Source: Rouxiella sp. S1S-2
GTDB taxonomy: Bacteria > Pseudomonadota > Gammaproteobacteria > Enterobacterales > Enterobacteriaceae
Assembly: GCF_009208105.1 (NCBI RefSeq)
Contig: NZ_WFKL01000001.1
Location: 1,922,001-1,986,000, forward strand
DNA length: 64,000 bases
Direction of reading: 5' to 3'
Positions 57,971 through 64,000 of the stretch are shown here, piece by piece. The number at the start of each line of letters is the position of its first letter. The first letter of the stretch is position 1. The notes beneath the pieces are model-generated. The model had not been told where the DNA came from and ran no database searches. It was given only the letters and a program-made list of their open reading frames with translations. Position numbers and translations under genes: made by a program.

Positions 57971-59494
57971 TCAGGACTGGGATAATGCGGCTTTAGGCTG
58001 TGGCTCTTTATCATCACTGACGCGGTCAAGCGTCATGCGATGCAGCTTGGAGGCCGTCAGCAGCATCAAAATAGCAATCACGCCGGTCACGATGCCAATC
58101 TGCATAAACACATGGCTGTAAATAGCCAGTGACGCATGCGCATCGTTGATGTCAGATGGCACGGCGGTCAGCGCGGCCACTTTACCGGCAATAATCGCCG
58201 CGGCCGCGGTGGTTAAATACCATGAACCCATGATAAAGCCCATCAGACGCTGCGGAACCAGCTGTGCCACCATCGCCAGACCCAGACCCGAGATCATCAG
58301 CTCACCAATACTTTGCAGCGCATAGCTCAGCACCAGCCAGTTTACTGAAACAATACCGGCTTCATTGGCGAAGCTTGCACCCCACGGCAGAACCAGGAAG
58401 GCCAGTGAACACAACACCATACCAATCGCGAACTTGTGCGGCATCGGCATGCGGTTACCCAGCTTGGCATAAACGGCGGCCAAAATCGGGCTGGCGAGCA
58501 TGATCCAGAACGGGTTGAGCGCCTGGTATTGCTCAGGCTGAAAATCGATACCCAGCAGGTGATTGTTGACGTTGTGAATCGCAAAGAAGTTCAACGACGT
58601 TGGCATCTGGCTGTAGAGCACGAAGAATACAATGGCTTCGAGCATCAGCAAGAACGCGACGATCATTTTACGACGAGCAAGGCCTTGCAGCGTGAACGTT
58701 TCTTTGCCGAAGATAAAGATGATGCAAACAGACACCACCGCCAGCGCCCAGCGAGCAATTGACTGGTTGTGCAGCAAGAAGCTGGAAATCGCTACCAGAG
58801 CCACCACGCCAATCACAACCATCAGCAGTTTGCCGTAGTTTACCGGCTTGAAGTCAGGTTTTGAGCCGTGGTCTTTTACCCAGCGGCGGCAGAACATAAA
58901 GTTCACCAGAGTAATAAGCATGCCCACTACGCTCAGGGAGAACGCCACGCTCCAGCCGTACTTGGCCGCCAGATACGGCGTTGCCAGCATGGAGAAGAAG
59001 GAGCCGATGTTCACCGACATGTAGTACATGGTGAAAGCGCCGTCGAGACGTGGGTCATCTTTCTCGTAGCAGGTTGAAAGCAAAGAGGAGGGATTTGCTT
59101 TAAACAGGCCACTGCCCACGGCGATGGTCGCCATACCCATGTAAACCCAGAAAATATCGTGACCGGAATAAGCGACCTGAGCATAGCCCAGCGCCAGCAC
59201 CAGAGCGCCGAGAATAATGACGCGTTTGGAACCCAGCACTTTGTCTCCCAGCCATCCGCCAATGGCAACGAAGCCATAAACCAGTGCACTGAAAGAGGAG
59301 AACAGGGTGATGGAGTCTGCTTCACTCAGGCCAAGCATTTTGACCAGATAGACTGCCATGATCCCCTGCAGGCCGTAGTAACCAAATCGCTCCCATAATT
59401 CGATGGAAAAAATAAGGTAGAACGCGCGGGGCTGTTTGAAGGCGTTCATGCTGACGCTTTCATTTTTAGTCGGTGTTGAGTTTGTCTTTGACAC
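57971..59494 (-). CDS. dtpA: Di/tripeptide:proton symporter DtpA (TppB)
   Basis: DtpA is a POT-family inner-membrane transporter importing di- and tripeptides with protons. Its 507 residues show about fourteen helices. The proton-coupling motif ExxERFxYYG is intact in [20 protein letters not shown] (about residues 30-49), and [13 protein letters not shown] and [15 protein letters not shown] (PTR signature) follow. High identity to E. coli DtpA, including the 480-residue core, and the gstA/dtpA neighbourhood favour dtpA over dtpB. Confidence 0.94.
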   Translation of the reverse strand: MSKTNSTPTKNESVSMNAFKQPRAFYLIFSIELWERFGYYGLQGIMAVYLVKMLGLSEADSITLFSSFSALVYGFVAIGGWLGDKVLGSKRVIILGALVLALGYAQVAYSGHDIFWVYMGMATIAVGSGLFKANPSSLLSTCYEKDDPRLDGAFTMYYMSVNIGSFFSMLATPYLAAKYGWSVAFSLSVVGMLITLVNFMFCRRWVKDHGSKPDFKPVNYGKLLMVVIGVVALVAISSFLLHNQSIARWALAVVSVCIIFIFGKETFTLQGLARRKMIVAFLLMLEAIVFFVLYSQMPTSLNFFAIHNVNNHLLGIDFQPEQYQALNPFWIMLASPILAAVYAKLGNRMPMPHKFAIGMVLCSLAFLVLPWGASFANEAGIVSVNWLVLSYALQSIGELMISGLGLAMVAQLVPQRLMGFIMGSWYLTTAAAAIIAGKVAALTAVPSDINDAHASLAIYSHVFMQIGIVTGVIAILMLLTASKLHRMTLDRVSDDKEPQPKAALSQS

Positions 59495-60005
59495 TAATAC
59501 CTCTGTTTATCTCTTCCTGCCTCATAGACGGGCAGCACATAAGTAGTGCAGATACGCACTCTTTGCATAGTTATAGGATGTATGACGGCGGGTAATGTTC
59601 ACTATCTTGGCGATTCAGGCAAGCTTTTTGTTATATTCCGTTACAGTTATTCTTGGCAGTCTGATTAAACTCTAATCGAATTGTTACGCGGGATTTAAAA
59701 TTGGGTTTAATTAAATAGTTGAATTTATATGCTGATTAATTATCAATCACTCGTTAGGCGGTGTTAATCGCTGCTCTTTGATGCATTATCGGATTTATGG
59801 TGTGACTTAATAAGAATTTGCTGAGTGCAAACTCTGCAATAGCGTACTTTAACAGGATATTATAAATGGGTGCTTTGAGGGGTTTTGCAAGCGTTTTTAA
59901 GCCGACGATTGTAATGTGATATTCGTCACTATTTAACACTAAATTTTAGATAGGAATTAAGAAACGTATCGATCAAGGCGGTAGAAAGCAGAAGGGATGA
60001 CTATG
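59495..60005. other. Gene-free spacer upstream of dtpA
   Basis: More than 500 AT-rich bases between dtpA and the terminator of the next gene. It should contain the dtpA promoter. I see no coding frame, RNA gene or repeat; a 61-codon frame (59754-59939) was judged noise. Confidence 0.4.
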
Positions 60006-60042
60006 AAAAGGTCATCACGGGGTGATTTACCCTGCAATGACC
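60006..60042 (-). terminator. Terminator of the CMD/AhpD gene
   Basis: On the minus strand GGTCAT...GGGT pairs with ACCC...ATGACC around AAATC, followed by TTTTC, 16 bases beyond the stop. Confidence 0.65.
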
Positions 60043-60057
60043 CTGTAAATCATTGGG

Positions 60058-61260
60058 TTAGGCTAGCTCGGATGCGCCCAGTGTTTGAATCAGGCGATTC
60101 AACCAACCAAACAGCGCACTGCTGAGTAAAATATCGAGAGTTTGCTGATGCGTATAGCCCGCATCGAGCAAGGGCTGCAGGGCTGAGGCATCAAATTTCT
60201 CAGGCGTTTGCGTCAGCGTTTTCACCGCTTTTACCAGCGGATCTTGCTCAGCAACACCCGCATGCTGGGGTTCTGACTCCACGAACAGGCTATCAATATG
60301 TCCAGAGGCGCCGCCGATTTCGAGATAATAACGGCCATGGATGCCCGCACAGAATAAACAGCCGTTGATACGTGAGGTGGCCGCCGCTGCCCACTCTTTA
60401 AGCGCCGACTTTTCATCGCCAGGCTGCTGCATAATGTGCGTTGTTAATGCTGAAAGTGCCTCAAGCGAACCGGCGTCTTGTAACAGCAGGCGATAAAATG
60501 AAGAGTCCCGTGCGTCTGGGGCGCTAAAATCCAGGACATCCAACTGCTCCCGCGTGGCCTTTGCTAAGTCCACTTCGGGTAAAAATGATTGCCAGCGTCG
60601 CAGCTGCAGTGAAAATCCACTCTGCTTTGCCTCTTCGGGATGCGAAAAACCCGGTAAAACTGTGGCAGGGCGACCGGCCAGCGCATTAACGACCGCCAGC
60701 AGACGCGCCTGAAAACTCACAAAACCTATCAGCTGGGTGAAAACCACAATGTCTTGCGCACTCAGGCCTACGTCGCTGAGCTGAGTCAGCATAGCGCGGT
60801 TAATCAGCGTCGGTTGAGTCGCCAACAGTCTGGCATATTGTGCGAGGTGCGTCTGACGAATATTGCTCTCGCGTGACGCGTCCGGGCAGTTTAGTGGCGC
60901 AAGGCGTGCGGCAAAATGCGTGCACAAAGGCTGAATACCTGTTACCTGAGCGACGGTGAGTGCACTGCTCAGGCGGTCATAAAGGGAAAGTGTCTGATGG
61001 CGTGAAAGTGACACGCTTTTAGGAAACAGCTTGTTATAGGCGGTTTGCGCAGCAAACAGTAAACCGTTTCGCTGAGTCAGTAAACGGCGTAACGAAGGCT
61101 CAATCTTTTGTTCAAGACCTAAGAGAAAACTGTCAGATTCGTTCGTTTGACAGGGATCCAGTAAGGTGTGGCGCTGCTGGCTGGTCTGGGTTTCATGATA
61201 CCAGCCATCAAGAGCGGCCCGGCGCTGTTGTTCCATCTTCGAGTCCTTTGCTTGAGGCAA
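60058..61260 (-). CDS. CMD/AhpD-domain peroxidase-like protein
   Basis: A 400-residue protein with two carboxymuconolactone-decarboxylase-like halves: an N-terminal CMD part (about 40-190, without Cys pair) and a C-terminal AhpD part with the redox motif CLFCAGIHGRYY (CxxC-x-x-x-His, about residue 303). It looks like a fusion of the two CMD proteins (Avi_7170/Avi_7169-type) that in other bacteria are separate neighbouring genes beside ABC transporters. No signal peptide is visible. It lies downstream of the sap operon on the same strand, about 170 bases from sapF, separated by an imperfect hairpin, so co-transcription is uncertain. The substrate is unknown; alkylhydroperoxide reduction is a family guess. 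Confidence 0.8.
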   Translation of the reverse strand: MPQAKDSKMEQQRRAALDGWYHETQTSQQRHTLLDPCQTNESDSFLLGLEQKIEPSLRRLLTQRNGLLFAAQTAYNKLFPKSVSLSRHQTLSLYDRLSSALTVAQVTGIQPLCTHFAARLAPLNCPDASRESNIRQTHLAQYARLLATQPTLINRAMLTQLSDVGLSAQDIVVFTQLIGFVSFQARLLAVVNALAGRPATVLPGFSHPEEAKQSGFSLQLRRWQSFLPEVDLAKATREQLDVLDFSAPDARDSSFYRLLLQDAGSLEALSALTTHIMQQPGDEKSALKEWAAAATSRINGCLFCAGIHGRYYLEIGGASGHIDSLFVESEPQHAGVAEQDPLVKAVKTLTQTPEKFDASALQPLLDAGYTHQQTLDILLSSALFGWLNRLIQTLGASELA

Positions 61261-61395
61261 TTTCAGACTCTATCCTTGCCGATAGCGTGCACCATATAAA
61301 ATACTGTTAAGTGATAAATAATAGCTAAAAGGAATAGCAAAACAAAAAAATGGACTATAAAAGGATAAGGCAGTAGAGAAGTGAACAAATATCCG

Positions 61396-61423
61396 CCGGG
61401 CCATACTTGAGGGCATGACCCGG
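61396..61423 (-). terminator. Imperfect hairpin after sapF
   Basis: CCGGGCCAT (61396-61404) pairs with ATGACCCGG (61415-61423) with one G-T wobble on the minus strand. There is no T-run, so it may reduce rather than stop sap transcription into the CMD/AhpD gene. Confidence 0.4.
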
Positions 61424-61429
61424 GCAAGA

Positions 61430-62245
61430 TCAGAAAATTTTCGCATCGCGCCGCGCGGCATCAGCGTTTAGTGCCTCGCTAAAATGACCGGCGACCAGTC
61501 TTTTGGTCAGGTCGTGCAGCGGCGCTGCCAACACCTCGTCAGTATTACCGCGCTCAACCACTTCGCCATTGTGCATCACTAATACCTGATCGCTAATGTG
61601 CTTCATCATCCCAAGATGCTGCGTCACATAGATGTAGGCAATGCCCTGCTTTTCCTGCAGCTCAAGCATCATGTTGATGATTTGCGAACGCATCGACATG
61701 TCGAGCGAAGCCAAAGCCTCGTCGGCAACAATCACTTTGGGTTGCAGAATCAGCGCACGGGCCAGTGCCACGCGCTGCACCTGTCCGGAGGCCAACATGT
61801 GCGGATAATAATTGGCGTGGTCCGGCAGCAGTCCCACCTGGCGCAGCGTTTGGTTGATGCGCGTCTCGCGCTCCTGCGCTTCCATATTACTGGTCAGGCG
61901 CAGCGGTGCTTCAAGAATCTGGCCGATGCGCTGACGCGGATTGAGTGAGGTCGTGGGGTCCTGAAAAATCATGCGTATCAACTGGCTCCGGTTGCGATAA
62001 TCACCAAACTTAACGCTTTGGTCATCAACCAAAATTTCGCCGTCGGTGGGTTCAATCATGCCGACCAGCATTTTAGCCAGCGTCGATTTACCCGAACCGT
62101 TTTCGCCAATGATCGCCAGCGTCTGCTTCGGCCGCAGCGTGAAATTGACCGGCTTGACCGCCTGTAGATTCATTTTGCGGAACAGGCCGGTACGATAGCG
62201 GAAGGTTTTGCACAAATTGCGTACTTCTAGCAGCGTCTCGCCCAT
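61430..62245 (-). CDS. sapF: Sap ABC transporter ATP-binding protein SapF
   Basis: SapF is an ATPase of the SapABCDF system, linked to resistance to antimicrobial peptides and, in E. coli, to putrescine export. Its 271 residues follow E. coli SapF: start GETLLEVRNLCKTFRYRTG, Walker A GENGSGKSTLAKML, Walker B KVIVADEALASLD. The signature motif is degenerate (MLASGQVQRVALARAL, where most have LSGGQ); E. coli SapF also departs from the consensus there. It is last in the operon, its start overlapping the sapD stop by one base. Confidence 0.93.
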   Translation of the reverse strand: MGETLLEVRNLCKTFRYRTGLFRKMNLQAVKPVNFTLRPKQTLAIIGENGSGKSTLAKMLVGMIEPTDGEILVDDQSVKFGDYRNRSQLIRMIFQDPTTSLNPRQRIGQILEAPLRLTSNMEAQERETRINQTLRQVGLLPDHANYYPHMLASGQVQRVALARALILQPKVIVADEALASLDMSMRSQIINMMLELQEKQGIAYIYVTQHLGMMKHISDQVLVMHNGEVVERGNTDEVLAAPLHDLTKRLVAGHFSEALNADAARRDAKIF

Positions 62246-63237
62246 TATTGCTCCTCCATATTAAGTGGAAAGTGGCATGCATAGGCGTGCGTTTTCGCCA
62301 ACCGCAGGCGCGGTGTTTCGATACATTTTTTTTGCGCATACGGGCAGCGCGGCCCGAGCCTACAGCCAATCGGCAGGTGTTCCAGCGAAGGGATAGCCCC
62401 TGGCAGGGTGTTCAAGCGACTTTTATGCGGCAGTGAACGGCCAAAGTCAGGCATCGCGCGAATGAGCGCCTGTGTATAAGGATGATGCGGCGCCGCCAGC
62501 AGATCCTCACACAGGGCACTTTCTACCGTTTGGCCGCAGTACAGCACGTTAACCCGATTGGCCCACTTGCTCATCATCTGCAAATCATGACTGATCAGCA
62601 AAATGGTGGTGTTGTTATTTTGATTAAGACGCGCCAGCAGACGAAAAATCTGCGCCTGGGTGGTGGGTTCCATGGCGTTGGTTGGCTCATCGGCAATCAG
62701 CAGCCGTGGCTGGTTGGCCAGCGCAATGGCAATCATCACTTTTTGGCACTCGCCCTCAGTCAGCTCATACGGGAAGCTGGCCATAATGTCTTTATGGTCC
62801 TTGATCCCCACGCGGTGCAGCAGCTCGATTGCACGACGTTTTCGCCATCTAAAACGCTGATACCATAAGCCTTTATAGGTCCAGCCAGGAATGGCCTGCA
62901 TCAGTTGGCGACCAATGCTTTCCGAAGGATCCAGACAGGACTGCGGCTCCTGAAAAATCATCGAAATATTGTGGCCAATCAGCTTACGCCGTTCACGCGG
63001 ACTGAGTCGCAGCAGGTCGATATCGTCAAAACGCATGCGGTCAGCCGTGACGCGCCAGTTGTCTTTGGTGACCCCGCAAATGGCTTTGGCAATCAGACTT
63101 TTCCCCGAACCTGATTCACCTACCAGTCCGCGAACTTCGCCAGCAGTGAGGGTCATACTGACGCGATCGACCGCCTTTACCGGGCCGTCGGAGGTCATAA
63201 ATTCTATGGTCAGGTTGCGAATATCCAGTAACGGCAT
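62245..63237 (-). CDS. sapD: Sap ABC transporter ATP-binding protein SapD
   Basis: SapD is the second ATPase of the system and also supports the Trk potassium channels in E. coli. Its 330 residues show Walker [15 protein letters not shown] (about 40), a signature-type [16 protein letters not shown] (again degenerate, LTEGE), Walker [14 protein letters not shown] and the oligopeptide-transporter C-terminal extension with [14 protein letters not shown] (about 290). It overlaps sapC and sapF by one base each, an ATPase pair typical of dipeptide transporters. Confidence 0.93.
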   Translation of the reverse strand: MPLLDIRNLTIEFMTSDGPVKAVDRVSMTLTAGEVRGLVGESGSGKSLIAKAICGVTKDNWRVTADRMRFDDIDLLRLSPRERRKLIGHNISMIFQEPQSCLDPSESIGRQLMQAIPGWTYKGLWYQRFRWRKRRAIELLHRVGIKDHKDIMASFPYELTEGECQKVMIAIALANQPRLLIADEPTNAMEPTTQAQIFRLLARLNQNNNTTILLISHDLQMMSKWANRVNVLYCGQTVESALCEDLLAAPHHPYTQALIRAMPDFGRSLPHKSRLNTLPGAIPSLEHLPIGCRLGPRCPYAQKKCIETPRLRLAKTHAYACHFPLNMEEQ

Positions 63238-64000
63238 TATTTCACCCCGGCAATAATGGCGCGACGAATACCATCGCCCAGCAGATTGATAAGCAGCACG
63301 CTAATCAGAATAGCTGCACCGGGCAGCATAACGGTCCACGGCGCAACGTAGACCAGCTCAAGCGAGTCACCGAGCATCGCGCCCCATTCTGGTGAGGGCA
63401 GCTGCGCACCGAGGTCGAGAAATCCGAGCGCGGCAATGTCCATAATGGCCATCGACAGTGCACGCGTGAACTCTGTCACCAGCACCGCCACAATATTAGG
63501 CAGTACCGCATAGCGCAGAATTTGCAGCGTGGTTGCGCCGTCAAGACGAACCGCCACCACGTACTCTTTTTCCAGCTCGTCGTGCACGGCAACGTACAGC
63601 GTGCGTGCCATGCGAGGCAGGAGTGCCATCCACACCGCCAGAAAGGCGTGCTCAAGTTTGGGACCAATAAACGCCACCACCACAATCGCCAGCAGTAAAG
63701 AGGGAATAGAGAGCAAAGTGTCAAGCACGTGGTTAAGCACCGCCGAGCGGATGCCGCGCGTGCTTCCGGCCAGCACGCCGATGATCACCGCACAGAATGC
63801 CGCCGCCAGAGTGACCAGAATTGCACCGCCGATCGTGGGTGCCGCACCGCTGAGAATGCGGCTTAGCAGGTCGCGGCCGAGGTCATCAGTGCCTAAAAAG
63901 AATGAAACGTCGCCATAGCGTGACCACGAAGGCGGCAGCAGTTGATAGCCCAGAAACTGCTGGTCGAGTTGATAAGGTGCGAGCAGGGCGCCAAAAATGC
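63237..64000 (-). CDS. sapC: Sap ABC transporter permease SapC (5' part outside the window)
   Basis: A DppC-type inner-membrane permease. The open frame runs from the stop at 63237 past the window edge; about 254 of about 296 residues are visible. The first visible part reads [20 protein letters not shown], then [20 protein letters not shown], which matches E. coli SapC. The EAA-type loop is [20 protein letters not shown]. An ATG at 63788 is only an internal Met. It is upstream of sapD, overlapping it by one base, so the rest of sapAB is expected beyond the window. Confidence 0.92.
   Translation of the reverse strand, partial: IFGALLAPYQLDQQFLGYQLLPPSWSRYGDVSFFLGTDDLGRDLLSRILSGAAPTIGGAILVTLAAAFCAVIIGVLAGSTRGIRSAVLNHVLDTLLSIPSLLLAIVVVAFIGPKLEHAFLAVWMALLPRMARTLYVAVHDELEKEYVVAVRLDGATTLQILRYAVLPNIVAVLVTEFTRALSMAIMDIAALGFLDLGAQLPSPEWGAMLGDSLELVYVAPWTVMLPGAAILISVLLINLLGDGIRRAIIAGVK

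Noticed and set aside
59754..59939. 61-codon minus-strand frame upstream of dtpA.
   Set aside because: No ribosome site or protein-like composition; lies in AT-rich spacer.
1..64000. Search for CRISPR arrays, transposases, integrases, prophage genes and rRNA.
   Set aside because: No regularly spaced repeats, mobile-element proteins or rRNA sequences were seen on either strand.

Overview
The window is a stretch of conserved core chromosome from a member of the Enterobacterales. Most of it matches the Escherichia coli K-12 gene order around ydiU-sufABCDSE-pykF-mdtK-purR-slyA-tyrS-dtpA-sap, but protein divergence, a haem uptake locus, FabV and several missing or inserted genes place it outside Escherichia/Salmonella. 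A Yersiniaceae-type organism (the Serratia/Rahnella/Ewingella/Rouxiella neighbourhood) is the best guess; the genus cannot be fixed by reading alone. I see no prophage, insertion sequence, integron or CRISPR array.

Layout. 0-5.7 kb: the end of a probable TetR-type regulator, selO, and a convergent Fur-controlled haem import operon hmuSTUV that lacks its usual receptor gene. 6-16.5 kb: aroH, ppsR divergent from ppsA (with a Cra site), the stress sRNA rprA (with an RcsB-type box), ydiK, ydiJ and menI. 16.6-23.2 kb: an unrecognised small gene, a three-hairpin element and the sufABCDSE iron-sulphur operon. 23.4-29 kb: ldtE, lpp, pykF (with a Cra-like site), two identical tRNA-Val(GAC) genes and mdtK. 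29-36 kb: ribE, cfa, punC/punR, purR, the 29-residue membrane peptide ynhF and the endopeptidase gene mepH. 36.8-51.2 kb: grxD, a VOC protein, rnt, gloA, nemA (without adjacent nemR but with a NemR-like operator), ydhL, ydhF, ydhIJK, slyA, slyB, anmK, mliC, pdxH, tyrS and pdxY. 51.3-64 kb: gstA; then genes absent from this position in E. coli (a DapA-like lyase, a small membrane protein, a LysR regulator divergent from a metallo-beta-lactamase-fold hydrolase and an alpha/beta hydrolase, and fabV); then dtpA, a CMD/AhpD peroxidase-like gene and the 3' part of the sap operon (sapC partial, sapD, sapF).

How the genes work together. Iron and redox homeostasis recur (hmu, suf, grxD, gloA, nemA, the AhpD-like protein). 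Envelope functions are also well represented (lpp, ldtE, mepH, slyB, mliC, cfa, anmK, and rprA under Rcs control). The PEP-pyruvate node is covered by ppsA, ppsR and pykF, both enzyme genes carrying Cra-type sites. Vitamin B6 is covered by pdxH and pdxY.

The least described parts are the LysR/MBL/alpha-beta hydrolase cassette (53.5-56.5 kb), the structured element upstream of sufA, the unknown gene at 16.6-17.0 kb and the CMD/AhpD protein beside sap. Function calls rest on recalled protein families and gene order; no database search was run.
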